Source: Gammaproteobacteria bacterium (GTDB lineage: Bacteria; Pseudomonadota; Gammaproteobacteria; Pseudomonadales; Azotimanducaceae). From it: a stretch of 49,771 nt of DNA. The position numbers were made by a program, and so were the translations under genes. The stretch is from the NCBI GenBank assembly GCA_016874135.1, contig VGVE01000012.1, positions 1 through 49,771 on the forward strand, given 5' to 3'. Below the pieces are notes generated by a model. The model was given only the letters and a program-made list of their open reading frames with translations, did not search any database and was not told the DNA's origin. Of the stretch, positions 16,666 through 25,927 are shown one piece after another; position 1 is the first letter of the stretch, and every line of letters starts with the position of its first letter.

Positions 16666-17255
16666 GGCTTGTGGTCATTAGGTGTAATCTCTGCAGGCAT
16701 GTCCGCCTGTGGATCCTTGAGATGGCCGAGGCGAGCAAGATACACGACGGTCAGAATGATGTAGAGCAAAGTAAGTCCGAAGCCGCCAAGCAGCTTGTAG
16801 GTCACCCAGAATTCCATCGAGAAGTTCCAGGCCACGAGCAGGTTGAGTATGCCGGCCAGGATGAACCCCGCCGACCACCCGAAGTTCAGGTTGCGCCAGA
16901 CGTTGTCCGGAGCCTGCAGTTGTTGGCCGAGTAGCGACTTCAGCAGGTTCTTGTTCGCGAAGAGATCTGAGCCGAGCAGCACCAGCGCCAGCATCCAGTT
17001 GACTACGGTCGGCTTCCACTGGATGAAGGTCGCATCGCGCAGCACCAATGTCAGCCCGCCCAGGATGATGCTCGCCCAGAACGTAAATTTGAGTTGGCCG
17101 GTGATCGGCTTCTTCAGCAGCCAGTAAGCCGCGAGCTGTGACGTCACCCCTGCCATCAGTGCAGCTGTTGCCCAAAGGATGTTGTCCGGCGCTGCGGTGC
17201 TGAAAAAGACGGCGACGAAGAAGGCGATGGGCAGGAAGTCGAGGAGCTGGTTCAC
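16662..17255 (-). CDS. yciB: Inner membrane septation protein A (YciB/IspZ family)
   Basis: A 197-residue polytopic inner membrane protein linked to cell-envelope integrity and septation. The N-terminus NQLLDFLPIAFFVAVF, then 'WLLKKPITGQLKFTFWASIILGG' and the conserved 'TFIQWKPTVVNWMLALVLLGS' and 'VWRNLNFGWSAGFILAGILN' are characteristic. Five to six hydrophobic helices can be counted. The start is GTG at 17255; 66 further open codons lie upstream but reach into the divergent yciO region. It heads a leftward run through SH3 protein, pdxJ, cyclophilin, CSD protein and argS, with 165 bases between it and yciO for divergent promoters. Confidence 0.92.
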   Translation of the reverse strand: MNQLLDFLPIAFFVAVFFSTAAPDNILWATAALMAGVTSQLAAYWLLKKPITGQLKFTFWASIILGGLTLVLRDATFIQWKPTVVNWMLALVLLGSDLFANKNLLKSLLGQQLQAPDNVWRNLNFGWSAGFILAGILNLLVAWNFSMEFWVTYKLLGGFGLTLLYIILTVVYLARLGHLKDPQADMPAEITPNDHKP

Positions 17256-17420
17256 GTGGGACCATCTGCGGTTGTGCGTTCGCATGATAGAGCCGGGTCC
17301 ACGCGCCGGGAACCCGAACCCGGTGCTTTCAAATTTCGGATCAGTCCCGGAAACTCGCGGCCCCCGGACGGTCGCCCGCAACCGGGAAGTTCCTTTCACC
17401 CGGCCAGGTTCGATTGGCGG

Positions 17421-18041
17421 ATGAGCCAGTACTTCGAAATCCACCCTACCCACCCGCAGAAGCGGCTACTGACTCGCGCCGCTGAAATCCTGCGGTCGGG
17501 TGGGCTGATTGTGTATCCGACGGATACCTCCTATGCGCTCGGCTGCCACATCGGTGACAAGCGGGCGCTCGACAGGATCGAGGCACTGCGGCGGCTGGAC
17601 AAGGGACACCGGTTTACGCTGGCCTGCCGTGATCTCTCGGAAATCGCAACGTATGCCCGGGTCGACAAGACGCAGTACCGCATCCTCAAGCACTACACCC
17701 CTGGGCCGTTCACATTCATTCTCACCGCCAGTCGGGAAACGCCACGCCGGCTGGTGAACGAAAAACGGCGCACGATCGGTATCCGCGTGCCGGACCACGC
17801 TGTGGTTCGCGAGCTGCTCGAGGTTGTTGGCGAGCCCATCATGACCACGACATTGCGCCTCGCCGGGGATGATCTGCCCATGACAGAGCCGCAGGAAATG
17901 CGCGACCGTCTGGAGCACCAGGTCGATCTGGTCATCGACAGCGGCCGCGGCGGGGTCGAATCCACCACGCTGGTCGATCTCACCGCATCTGAGCCAGTGG
18001 TCGAACGACAAGGGGTTGGCCGGTATACTGCCGGGCCATAA
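17421..18041 (+). CDS. yciO: YciO/Sua5/YrdC family protein (L-threonylcarbamoyladenylate synthase type)
   Basis: A 206-residue single-domain YrdC-fold protein. SGGLIVYPTDTSYALGC (about residue 28) is the ATP/threonine-binding start, LDKGHRFTLACRDLSEI replaces the K-R-x-x-x-P of classical YrdC, PGPFTFILTAS is the conserved PG-T segment, and the late RTIGIRVPDH element is present. The 'K-x-x-R' change is the mark of the YciO branch, whose t6A activity is weak or disputed. Gene order yciO-trpS-scpA-scpB-rluB is a known gammaproteobacterial cluster. The ATG is preceded by GGCGG. Confidence 0.88.
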   Translation: MSQYFEIHPTHPQKRLLTRAAEILRSGGLIVYPTDTSYALGCHIGDKRALDRIEALRRLDKGHRFTLACRDLSEIATYARVDKTQYRILKHYTPGPFTFILTASRETPRRLVNEKRRTIGIRVPDHAVVRELLEVVGEPIMTTTLRLAGDDLPMTEPQEMRDRLEHQVDLVIDSGRGGVESTTLVDLTASEPVVERQGVGRYTAGP

Positions 18042-18084
18042 CACCGATTCAGAATTCAGATCCTTTCAGGGGAGGGTGGTTCGC

Positions 18085-19293
18085 TTGAGCAGCAGCGATT
18101 CGGCAACACGTGTCGTCTCGGGTATGCGGCCGACCGGCCGCCTGCACCTTGGGCACTATCACGGTGTGCTCAAGAACTGGGTACGGTTGCAGTACGAATT
18201 CGACTGCTACTTTTTCGTGGCCGACTGGCACGCGCTGACCACCGCCTATGAAAACCCTGAGGACATCAGTCGACACACTTTTGATGTGGCGGTGGACTGG
18301 CTTGCGGCGGGTCTCAACCCGGGCTCATCCACAATCTTCGTGCAGTCCAGGGTGCCTGAGCACGCGGAGCTGCACCTCCTGCTCTCCATGATCACGCCGC
18401 TGTCCTGGCTCGAGCGGGTGCCGAGTTACAAGGATCAGCAACAGAAGCTCAACGACAAGGACCTCGCCACTTACGGCTTCCTAGGTTACCCACTGCTGCA
18501 GGCTGCGGACATCCTCATCTATCGGGCCGGACACGTCCCAGTGGGCGCAGACCAGGTCGCCCACGTCGAGCTGACCCGGGAAGTGGCGCGACGTTTCAAC
18601 CACATTTACGGCAAGGAAGCGGGTTTTGAGGAGATGGCGGAAGCGGCGATCACCAGGCTCGGCAAGAAGAACGGCCGGCTCTACAAAGAAAGCCGCCGCG
18701 CCTACCTTGAACAGGGTGACAGCGAAGCGCTGGAACGGGCTCGGGCGTTGTTGGCAGGGCAGCAAAATCTGTCCATCGGCGATACCGAACGCCTCTTTGG
18801 CTACCTCGAAGGTGGTGGCCGGATCATCCTTCCCGAACCGCAAGCGCTCATCAATGAAGCGGCGCGGGTACCCGGGCTCGATGGCGAGAAGATGTCGAAG
18901 TCGTACAACAACACCATTCAGCTGCGCGAAGAACCCGGTATGGTGGAAGAAAAAGTGCGCACCATGAAGACCGATCCGGCGCGGGCGCGGCGCAAGGATC
19001 CGGGCAACCCGGACAAATGTCCGGTGTTTGCGCTGCATCAGCTGTATTCTTCGAAGGATCAGATTGCGTTGTCGAACGAAGGGTGTCGCTCGGCGTCCAT
19101 TGGCTGCCTCGACTGCAAGAAACCGCTCATCGACTCGATCAATGCCGAACAGGCACAGATGCGTGAGCGGGCCAAACAGTTCGAGGAAGATCCTGATCTG
19201 GTGAGCTCGATTCTGCAGGAAGGTTCGGAAGCGGCTCGCGCCATGGCAAGGGAAACGCTGGAGGATGTACGTGAAGCAATCGGGCTTGGGTAA
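18085..19293 (+). CDS. trpS: Tryptophanyl-tRNA synthetase
   Basis: Class I synthetase charging tRNA-Trp. HLGHYHGVL is the HIGH motif (about residue 20), GEKMSKSYNN the KMSKS loop (about residue 271). 402 residues is the long form, with an extra segment before KMSKS (from about residue 190) and a C-terminal extension holding 'GCLDCKKPLID'. I choose the TTG at 18085 because GGGGAGG lies 9 bases upstream and the product begins SSSDSATRVVSGMRPTG; a GTG at 18076 has no room for a ribosome site. A TATACT hexamer at 18024-18029, inside the end of yciO, could be a -10 element. It precedes scpA by 26 bases. Confidence 0.95.
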   Translation: MSSSDSATRVVSGMRPTGRLHLGHYHGVLKNWVRLQYEFDCYFFVADWHALTTAYENPEDISRHTFDVAVDWLAAGLNPGSSTIFVQSRVPEHAELHLLLSMITPLSWLERVPSYKDQQQKLNDKDLATYGFLGYPLLQAADILIYRAGHVPVGADQVAHVELTREVARRFNHIYGKEAGFEEMAEAAITRLGKKNGRLYKESRRAYLEQGDSEALERARALLAGQQNLSIGDTERLFGYLEGGGRIILPEPQALINEAARVPGLDGEKMSKSYNNTIQLREEPGMVEEKVRTMKTDPARARRKDPGNPDKCPVFALHQLYSSKDQIALSNEGCRSASIGCLDCKKPLIDSINAEQAQMRERAKQFEEDPDLVSSILQEGSEAARAMARETLEDVREAIGLG

Positions 19294-19319
19294 TCTGAAG
19301 ACCTGTCCGGGAGTAGAGC

Positions 19320-20183
19320 GTGGCTGAAATGGTCGAAGTTGTTGAAAACGCGCAGCCGCGGCTGGCGGAAGTCCGCACGATGGATGCGCAGACCATCGCC
19401 CTCGTTCAGGGGCGGCCGGTCAAGGAGCTGCCGACGGATCTCTACATTCCGCCGGAAGCGCTTGAGGTTTTTCTCGAAACCTTTGAGGGGCCGCTCGATC
19501 TGCTGCTTTACCTCATCCGCAAACAGAATCTGAATATCCTCGAGATCAATGTCGCCGAAATCACTGCGCAGTACATGCAGTACATCGAACTGATGAGCAT
19601 GCTGCAGCTCGAGCTCGTCGGTGAATACCTCGTCATGGCGGCGTTGCTGGCCGAGATCAAGTCGCGCATGCTGCTGCCGCGGCCGATGGATGCGATCGAT
19701 GATGAAGATGATCCACGTGCCCAACTGATCCGGCGTTTGCAGGAATACGAGCAGATCAAGACTGCAGCGGAAGATCTGGAAAAGGTCCCGAGACTGGATC
19801 GCGACATATTCCTTGCCCGACCGGCGCGACCAGAGCCGGTGCGAGAGCGCGTGGATCCACCGGTCGACATGAAAGACCTGCTAATGGCACTCGCTGAAGT
19901 ATTGCGCCGTGCAGAGATGTTCTCCAACCACAGCGTGGTACTCGAGCCGCTGTCGGTGCGTGAGCGGATGTCCAATGTGCTGGCAACCATTACCGCCGCC
20001 GGGGACTTTGTTCCCTTTACGCAGTTGTTTACACGTGTAGAAGGTCGCATGGGTGTCATTGTCACCTTCCTCGCGCTGATGGAACTGGCCCGCGCCGGTC
20101 TGATTACCTTCGTCCAGAATGAACCGTTTGCCCCCATCTACCTTCGCGCCGGGTCGGAGTCACCCGCGTTTTCGGAGCCTTGA
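19320..20183 (+). CDS. scpA: Segregation and condensation protein A
   Basis: The kleisin subunit of the SMC-ScpAB condensin that compacts and segregates the chromosome; 287 residues. The family core 'EVFLETFEGPLDLLLYLIRKQNLNI' begins near residue 44, followed by LVGEYLVMAALLAEIKSRMLLPR, the N-terminal kleisin segment that touches the SMC neck. The C-terminal winged helix ends with TRVEGRMGVIVTFLALMEL and FVQNEPFAPIYL. It starts with GTG, and about 40 residues precede the core. Its stop overlaps the scpB start. Confidence 0.93.
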   Translation: MAEMVEVVENAQPRLAEVRTMDAQTIALVQGRPVKELPTDLYIPPEALEVFLETFEGPLDLLLYLIRKQNLNILEINVAEITAQYMQYIELMSMLQLELVGEYLVMAALLAEIKSRMLLPRPMDAIDDEDDPRAQLIRRLQEYEQIKTAAEDLEKVPRLDRDIFLARPARPEPVRERVDPPVDMKDLLMALAEVLRRAEMFSNHSVVLEPLSVRERMSNVLATITAAGDFVPFTQLFTRVEGRMGVIVTFLALMELARAGLITFVQNEPFAPIYLRAGSESPAFSEP

Positions 20184-21043
20184 GTCAGCGTATGGAAGTT
20201 AATCGCATCAAACAGATCGTCGAAGCCGCACTCATGGCCTCCGGTGAGCCACTGTCCGTGGACCGTCTTGTCAGGCTGTTCCGGCGTGGCGAGGTTCCCC
20301 AGGATGAACTCAAGGCAGCAGTGCGGCAGGGGTTGGAAGAATTGCAGGCGGACTGTGAAGGCTGCGGATTCGAGCTCGTACAAGTGGCCTCAGGCTTCCG
20401 CTACCAGGTGCGCCAGGAACTGTCGGAGTGGGTCAGCCGCCTGTGGGAAGAAAAGCCAGGGAAATACTCGCGCGCGTTCCTCGAGACGCTTGCGCTGGTC
20501 GCCTACAAACAACCGGTGAGCCGGGGTGACATCGAACTGGTTCGAGGTGTTGCCGTGTCGCCCAACATCATCCGCACGCTGATGGAGCGAGGCTGGATTC
20601 GCGTGGTGGGTACGCGGGATGTTCCCGGACGACCTGCGCTTTACGGCACGACCCGGGAGTTTCTCGACTACTTCAACCTGCAGAATCTCGACCAGTTGCC
20701 ACCGCTTGCGGAAATTCGGAGCTTGCTCGAACAGAATGAACCGGACGACCCAGGTGTCGAACACGAGTTCGAACAGCAGGATGTGGGATCGAGGGAAGGA
20801 TTCGCCGCCGACGGTGTCGTGGTCGAAGGTGGCGTGAGCGTGCAAATGAGCGTGGAGTTGGATGTGGACCTGTCCACGGACCGCCAGCCACCTCAGATCA
20901 CGATGGCCGCGGCTGATGAATCGCCAGAAGGGCCCGCACTTGGGACCTCTGTCGGTGGTGCTGTCCTGGAGGCGGCCGCAGGCGACGCTGAACAATCTGT
21001 ATCCGCGAGCAATGTGATCCACCTGCCCACAGCACACGGGTGA
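20180..21043 (+). CDS. scpB: Segregation and condensation protein B
   Basis: Partner of ScpA in the condensin complex. Tandem winged-helix domains cover residues 1-185: IKQIVEAALMASGEPLSVDRL at the start, FLETLALVAYKQPVSRGDIE (about residue 110) and 'RGWIRVVGTRDVPGRPALYGTT' (about residue 138). The last 100 residues are acidic and low-complexity, as in many gammaproteobacterial ScpB. The start may be TTG at 20180 (TTGA overlap with scpA) or the ATG at 20192; I favour the former because of the coupling pattern in this genome. The stop overlaps rluB as GTGA. Confidence 0.92.
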   Translation: MSQRMEVNRIKQIVEAALMASGEPLSVDRLVRLFRRGEVPQDELKAAVRQGLEELQADCEGCGFELVQVASGFRYQVRQELSEWVSRLWEEKPGKYSRAFLETLALVAYKQPVSRGDIELVRGVAVSPNIIRTLMERGWIRVVGTRDVPGRPALYGTTREFLDYFNLQNLDQLPPLAEIRSLLEQNEPDDPGVEHEFEQQDVGSREGFAADGVVVEGGVSVQMSVELDVDLSTDRQPPQITMAAADESPEGPALGTSVGGAVLEAAAGDAEQSVSASNVIHLPTAHG

Positions 21044-22041
21044 ACCGGCCCCACGTGCGCGGCACGGCGAAGTCGAGGAACGGCGAAAAGGAGCCAGGCA
21101 CACCACGCCAACCGTCATCGCGGCGGAATGACTCCACAAAACGGGCAATCCGCAAGTCTGCCCCGGTTCGCAGCCACGGGGTATCTGCGCGGGAGCAGGC
21201 GGAAACTGCTCCACCGGAGCGATTGCAGAAAATTCTAGCTGAGGCTGGCCTCGGCAGTCGCCGTGAAATCGAACGCTGGATTGAGCAGGGTCGTGTCCGC
21301 GTTGATGGCGTGGTGGCCGAACTCGGTATCAAGGTAACACCAAAGCAGAAGATCCAGGTGGATGACCGTCTGGTCACCGTGCAGCGCAGAGCGGTGCTGT
21401 CTCGCGTCATTCTTCTCAATAAGTCCGCCGGCACCATCTGTACCCGTACCGATCCTGAAGGTCGCCCGACGGTTTTCGAAGATTTACCTTCCATCCCCCG
21501 CGGGCGCTGGGTGGTGGTAGGCCGCCTCGACGCCATGACCACCGGGCTTCTGCTCTTCACTGACGATGGAGATCTGGCGCACCGCCTGATGCATCCCTCC
21601 AGCATGCTCGATCGGGAATATGCGGTGCGCATCGACGGCAAACTCACTGATGAAGAGATGGCCACGCTTCAAGCCGGCGTGACCATCGACGGTGAAACCA
21701 TGCGATTTACCGATATCCGTCACTATGATGGTCGTGGCCGCAACCACTGGTACCACGTGGTGCTGATGGAAGGTAAGCAGCACGAGGTGAAACTATTGTT
21801 TGGTGCAATTGAAAGGGTGGTGTCGCGGCTCAAGCGGGTGCGCTTCGGTCCGGTCATCCTGCCATCAAGGCTCATCGAGAGCCGGTTCGAGGAGTTGGCG
21901 CAGGCTGACGTCAAACAGCTGCGTTATCTGGTGGGTCTACCGCCAGGGCCCACCACCGCGAAAGGCGGGCGTCAGAAGACGGTACTTCTGCCCTATCCGG
22001 CACTGGAAGAGCGCCGTGGCAACCTGCAGCGCGATAAGTAG
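21040..22041 (+). CDS. rluB: 23S rRNA pseudouridine synthase RluB-like
   Basis: A 333-residue member of the RsuA/RluB/E/F family, expected to make pseudouridine 2605 in 23S rRNA. A basic tail (residues 1-55) precedes an S4 RNA-binding domain (RLQKILAEAGLGSRREIERWI). The catalytic motif is VGRLDAMTTGLLLFTDDGDL with Asp in GRLD (about residue 166). The usual EGRNREVRRMFEA motif reads EGKQHEVKLLFGAI here, a noticeable departure, although SRLKRVRFGP after it is normal. Start is GTG overlapping the scpB stop. The end is one base from the end of the convergent GGDEF gene. Confidence 0.9.
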   Translation: MNRPHVRGTAKSRNGEKEPGTPRQPSSRRNDSTKRAIRKSAPVRSHGVSAREQAETAPPERLQKILAEAGLGSRREIERWIEQGRVRVDGVVAELGIKVTPKQKIQVDDRLVTVQRRAVLSRVILLNKSAGTICTRTDPEGRPTVFEDLPSIPRGRWVVVGRLDAMTTGLLLFTDDGDLAHRLMHPSSMLDREYAVRIDGKLTDEEMATLQAGVTIDGETMRFTDIRHYDGRGRNHWYHVVLMEGKQHEVKLLFGAIERVVSRLKRVRFGPVILPSRLIESRFEELAQADVKQLRYLVGLPPGPTTAKGGRQKTVLLPYPALEERRGNLQRDK

Positions 22042-22042
22042 A

Positions 22043-22840
22043 TCAGTGAACGAGGATGTTGCGGGTCTGGTGCTCCGCAGCTTCCGACAGCGCCGAGCGC
22101 GCTTCGCTCAGTACCGCCTCTGCTGAATTGGCACCGTTCGTCGTGCTGATACCGATGGTGGCGGACACATGTTCCCGTACATGGGCTTCAGCAAAGTCCA
22201 GGCTGTTGACCAGCGTTTCCACCTTCGAAGCAACCCGCTGTGCGCCCGCCTTGGTGGTGCGGGGCAAGAGTACGGCGAGGTGATCGTCGTCGATCTGGAA
22301 GACTCCATCCGCTTCGCGCAGTTTTTCGGCGAGCTGTTGTTGCAGCTTGTCCGTGAGCTGCTGGGCTACAGCGGTACCGTGTGAGGCACGCACCATGTCG
22401 ATGCCGGACAGCCGCACGAGGATCAATGCGTCTTCCTGGTTGGGCTTCGCCTTCTTGACCTTACGCGAGCGATCTTTGGTAGTCAGGCCATGCACGATGA
22501 GTGCGTTGGCCAGCGCGGGTGCCACGAGATGCAGCAACTCTTCGAGTGTTTCGAGGTCACCCGTACTGAATCGTCGCGGTGCGGTCAGTTTGACTTCGCC
22601 GCCGTTGATACCGGCGGTGCCGAGTTGCAAGTTGTAGTTGACGCTGTGCTGTCCCGGTTCACCGACGCTGAAGTCGATGCCGGAATCGGTGTTGGTGTAG
22701 CCGAGATGGGTCGCCGGTGAAAGGGTCACCGCCTGGTTGAAGATGCGTTCGAGTAGCGCGTTGACTTCGAGTTCGCGGTGAAAGGCCTGGACCATCGTCA
22801 GGGCGACACCGGGTTCGAATCGTTTTGTGACAGTGGTCAT
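22043..22840 (-). CDS. GAF-like plus degenerate GGDEF domain protein
   Basis: A protein of about 265 residues. The first half (about residues 20-130) looks like a GAF-type sensor domain, and the second half is a diguanylate-cyclase fold: ALILVRLSGIDMVRASHG, then VSATIGIST near the end. Where the GGDEF signature should be, it reads FQIDDDHLAVLLP, so the product-forming motif is lost and it is likely catalytically inactive, perhaps a c-di-GMP or GTP sensor, or a regulator by contact. Start is ATG 22840 with AGGGA just upstream; the frame is open further but runs through the SDR gene. A comparable GGDEF gene lies beyond yciK in pseudomonads. Confidence 0.75.
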   Translation of the reverse strand: MTTVTKRFEPGVALTMVQAFHRELEVNALLERIFNQAVTLSPATHLGYTNTDSGIDFSVGEPGQHSVNYNLQLGTAGINGGEVKLTAPRRFSTGDLETLEELLHLVAPALANALIVHGLTTKDRSRKVKKAKPNQEDALILVRLSGIDMVRASHGTAVAQQLTDKLQQQLAEKLREADGVFQIDDDHLAVLLPRTTKAGAQRVASKVETLVNSLDFAEAHVREHVSATIGISTTNGANSAEAVLSEARSALSEAAEHQTRNILVH

Positions 22841-22962
22841 GTCCCTGTGAGCTTCTTGGGTCTTCGCGGCCATCCGGTTATGCACCCGGATTGTGGCGGA
22901 GAGGTGGGCCAAAAAGTGAGAGGGATCGCAAACAACGGCATGACGTTCAGCCCTGCCGGAAC

Positions 22963-23823
22963 TCACACAGCGCTGGAATCCCCGCTTTGAGAGGGTCCCT
23001 GCCACTCGCGCGCGCTGAATCGCTGACCGTGTTGGGTGCGTGTAGCGGCTGAGAGCAGCCAGAGATACAGGTCCATGTGATCTTCCGGCATAGGCAGCGT
23101 GTTTGGATCCTCGGCGGGATAGGCCTCCCTGCGCATCACGGTCCGCGTGCCGCCAGGATTGAGGCTCGTCACGATGACGTTGCTGGTCTGGGCGAGTTCC
23201 TCTGCCAGCACCGTGCACAGACCTTCGAGGGCAACTTTTGAAACGGCGTAGGCGCCCCAGAATGCCCGCGGTTGTCGGGCGACGCCGGACGACGTGAAGA
23301 TCAGGCTGCTGTGTCTGCCGGTCACCTCCATCAGCGGCAACAATGCCCGAGTGAGATAGAAAGGCGCGGAGGTGTTGACGCGCAAAGCGTTTTCCCAGGC
23401 GCTCGACGGATAGTGGGCGATGGGTGTGATCGAGCCGAGTACGGAGGCGTTGTGTACCAGCGCATCCAGCGACCCGTATTCATCGGCGATGGCGTCGTGC
23501 AGAGCCTGGCCGTTTTCATCGGCGAATGCCGCCAGATCGCAGGGCACGATCACCGGGCGGGTGTGGGTGTGTTCACCAATCCAGTCAAACACCGCTTCGA
23601 GCCGTGCGCGAGTCTTGCCGAGAAGCACCACGTTGGCACCATGCAGCGCACAGGTCTTCGCAAGGGTCAGCCCGATGCCGGCGCCCGCTCCGGTAATGAG
23701 CACGGTGCGGTCTTTGAGGGCATCGGCCGCAGGAACGAATCGCCAGCCGCGACTGGATTGATGCAGCTCCGGAAACACCCGCAGATGAGCCCGTGAATCA
23801 CCGGCGCTATTCTTTGATGGCAT
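22963..23823 (-). CDS. Short-chain dehydrogenase/reductase, YciK-like
   Basis: A classical SDR of about 286 residues. TVLITGAGAGIGLTLA is the NAD(P) site (about residue 42), VHNASVLG the NNAG equivalent, and the catalytic Ser-Tyr-Lys are in IFTSSGVARQ and YAVSK. 'WRFVPAADALKDRTVLITG' resembles the opening of YciK, and the position after ubiG matches that gene in Pseudomonas. The natural substrate is not known. The ATG at 23823 is inside the end of ubiG; a TTG two codons earlier is possible. The 17-base overlap suggests co-translation. In pseudomonads the mupP gene sits between ubiG and yciK; it is absent here. Confidence 0.85.
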   Translation of the reverse strand: MPSKNSAGDSRAHLRVFPELHQSSRGWRFVPAADALKDRTVLITGAGAGIGLTLAKTCALHGANVVLLGKTRARLEAVFDWIGEHTHTRPVIVPCDLAAFADENGQALHDAIADEYGSLDALVHNASVLGSITPIAHYPSSAWENALRVNTSAPFYLTRALLPLMEVTGRHSSLIFTSSGVARQPRAFWGAYAVSKVALEGLCTVLAEELAQTSNVIVTSLNPGGTRTVMRREAYPAEDPNTLPMPEDHMDLYLWLLSAATRTQHGQRFSAREWQGPSQSGDSSAV

Positions 23824-24520
23824 GGACAAGGTAGTTCGCTCGTGTGTTGTCGCCCAGGGTCGTTGTGCGAGTCAGCGGGTTGTAGCGCATGCCGCGGATG
23901 GCGCGCACTGACAGATCTGCTGCACGGCAGGCAGCCGCCAGTTCACTCGGACGGATGAAGCGGGCGTAGTCGTGGGTCCCCTTCGGCAAAATGTTGGCAA
24001 CGTATTCGGCACCCAGGATCAGCAGGACCCAGGCTTCCGGATGGCGGTTGATTGTCGAGAAAAAGAGATGGCCGCCTGGCCTTGTCAGCTCGGCACAAGC
24101 CCTGATCGTCGAGTGGATATCCGGCACGTGCTCCAACATTTCCATGCAGGTGACGACGTCGAATGCACCCGGGTGCGCAGCGGCGAAAGCCTCGGCAGTA
24201 CCCTGCGAGTACGACACATCAGCCCCTGACTCGAGCGCGTGCAATCGGGCCACTTCCAGTGGTGCGCCGCCCATGTCGATCCCGGTGACTGTGCCACCTC
24301 GCCTCGCCATAGATTCGGCAAGGATGCCTCCGCCACAGCCCACGTCGATGATGGTCTTGCCGGCAAGCCCGGCGATCTTGTCGACGAAATCCAGACGGCA
24401 CGGGTTGATGTCGTGCAGCGGTTTGAATTCGCCATTGCGATCCCACCAACGGTGGGCAAGTACTTCGAACTTGGCGATTTCCCGGGTATCGACGTTGTTG
24501 CTTTCCGCAGTATTGGTCAT
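23807..24520 (-). CDS. ubiG: Ubiquinone biosynthesis O-methyltransferase
   Basis: SAM-dependent methyltransferase that performs both O-methylations of the ubiquinone ring. About 237 residues. The opening 'EIAKFEVLAHRWWDRNGEFKPLHDINP' is diagnostic; the SAM-binding motif is IIDVGCGGGILAESMA (about residue 58), followed by VVTCMEMLEHVPD and 'GHLFFSTINR'. The C-terminus has the membrane-contact segment 'ILGAEYVANILPKGTHDYARF'. Start is ATG at 24520 (7 bases after the mtaD stop on the minus strand); the frame is open back to 24553. Its presence argues for ubiquinone-based respiration. Confidence 0.95.
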   Translation of the reverse strand: MTNTAESNNVDTREIAKFEVLAHRWWDRNGEFKPLHDINPCRLDFVDKIAGLAGKTIIDVGCGGGILAESMARRGGTVTGIDMGGAPLEVARLHALESGADVSYSQGTAEAFAAAHPGAFDVVTCMEMLEHVPDIHSTIRACAELTRPGGHLFFSTINRHPEAWVLLILGAEYVANILPKGTHDYARFIRPSELAAACRAADLSVRAIRGMRYNPLTRTTTLGDNTRANYLVHAIKE

Positions 24521-24527
24521 GAGCGCT

Positions 24528-25862
24528 TCATCCCCGAGCGGTGAGTGCCGCAATCCGGCGTGTCTGGGTTTCGATTCGGCCGCGTAATGCTGCAGTGTCG
24601 ATTAGCAGAGGTTTGCCGTCAGCGACAGTCCTGCGACCGCCCACCCACACTGCGTTGGCGTTCCAGGCCGAGCCGTGGTGCAACAAGGCAGCAAACGGGT
24701 CATGAAGTGGCCAGGCAGCAAGGGATGCGGGCGTGAACACAACGACGTCGGCGAGTTTACCCGGCTCCAGTGAGCCAAGGTCATCTTCGCGTCCAATGGC
24801 CCTGGCGCCGCCGAGTGTGGCTTTGTAGAGACTCGCAGATGCCTTGCCGGCATCCGCACGTCGCGCCTCGGTTTTGGCGAGAAGGCTTGCGAGCCGTGCA
24901 TCGTGCAGAACATCGAGGCCATTGTTGGAGGCGCCGCCATCAGTGCCGATGGCGACGTTTACGCCGGCCGCATCCAGTGTGTTCACCGGGCAAATGCCAT
25001 CAGCGAGTTTCATGTTGGATCCGGGGCAGTGGATGACGTGGGCGCCGGTTTCCGCAAATCGTTCGACTTCAGCCGGTGTAACCTGGGTCATGTGCACAGC
25101 CTGCAACTGCGGATTGAGCAATCCGATCTGGTCCAGGACATCGATCCATGACCGACCTTCCCGTGCACGAGCGGCAGCGACTTCCGCAGCTGTTTCATGC
25201 AGGTGGATGTGTACCCCGAGTCCCAGTTCCTGTGAGTACATGAGTACCCGTTCGAGGGTAGCGCGACTGACCGTGTAAGGCGCATGCGGACCGAATGCCA
25301 CATCGATCAGTGGGTTACCTCGCGCCGTATCGTGCAGTTCAAAGCCAAGTCGAAAACAATCGTCCACATCCCGCGCCCAATTGGTGACGCCTTCGAAGAT
25401 GGGGAAAGCGAGCAGGCAGCGCATGTGGGCACGGCGGGCCACATCTGCGGTGATTTCCGGGAAAAAGTACATGTCGACAAAGGTGGTGACGCCGCGCCCC
25501 AGCATCTCGGTGATAGCGAGTTCGGTACCCGTTGCGACGAATTCGGGGGAAACGAGGTCTTTCTCCATTGGCCAGATCCGGTCCCGCAACCACGGTTCGA
25601 GCAGCATGTCCTCGCCGACACCGCGCAGCAGGGTCATGGCCGCATGGCCGTGGGCGTTAATCAGCCCGGGGATCAGGATGCCCTCAGGGAAGGACAGATG
25701 TTCCTTCGGGGCATAGTTTTCGAGCAACGTTGGCAATGGACCGATCGCTGCGATGCGGTCGCCCTGAAGCACGAGGCCATGGTTCTTGAACGCGCGGTTT
25801 TCAGGCGCAATCGGCAGCACGTGGCCGGCATCGATGAGCGTGTCGCAGATGATCTTTTGCAT
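24528..25862 (-). CDS. 5-methylthioadenosine / S-adenosylhomocysteine deaminase-like amidohydrolase
   Basis: A 444-residue metal-dependent amidohydrolase (TRZ/ATZ-MtaD group). Metal ligands: His pair in INAHGHAAM (about residue 71), His in [12 protein letters not shown] (about residue 220), and His in AVHMTQV and Asp in [10 protein letters not shown] (about residue 310). MtaD converts 5'-methylthioadenosine to methylthioinosine in the pseudomonad methionine salvage route, and it likewise lies beside ubiG. Guanine or other deaminase activity is possible. It is divergent from gyrA, with 65 bases between the two starts. Confidence 0.85.
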   Translation of the reverse strand: MQKIICDTLIDAGHVLPIAPENRAFKNHGLVLQGDRIAAIGPLPTLLENYAPKEHLSFPEGILIPGLINAHGHAAMTLLRGVGEDMLLEPWLRDRIWPMEKDLVSPEFVATGTELAITEMLGRGVTTFVDMYFFPEITADVARRAHMRCLLAFPIFEGVTNWARDVDDCFRLGFELHDTARGNPLIDVAFGPHAPYTVSRATLERVLMYSQELGLGVHIHLHETAAEVAAARAREGRSWIDVLDQIGLLNPQLQAVHMTQVTPAEVERFAETGAHVIHCPGSNMKLADGICPVNTLDAAGVNVAIGTDGGASNNGLDVLHDARLASLLAKTEARRADAGKASASLYKATLGGARAIGREDDLGSLEPGKLADVVVFTPASLAAWPLHDPFAALLHHGSAWNANAVWVGGRRTVADGKPLLIDTAALRGRIETQTRRIAALTARG

Positions 25863-25927
25863 GCCGGGATTATACGTACCGTGCTAACATTGCGAGCTTT
25901 TCAAGACCCAATTTCCCTGACCAGAAC

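Noticed and set aside
22841..23218. N-terminal extension of the GGDEF protein
   Set aside because: It lies on the same strand in another frame of the SDR gene and its composition is not protein-like.
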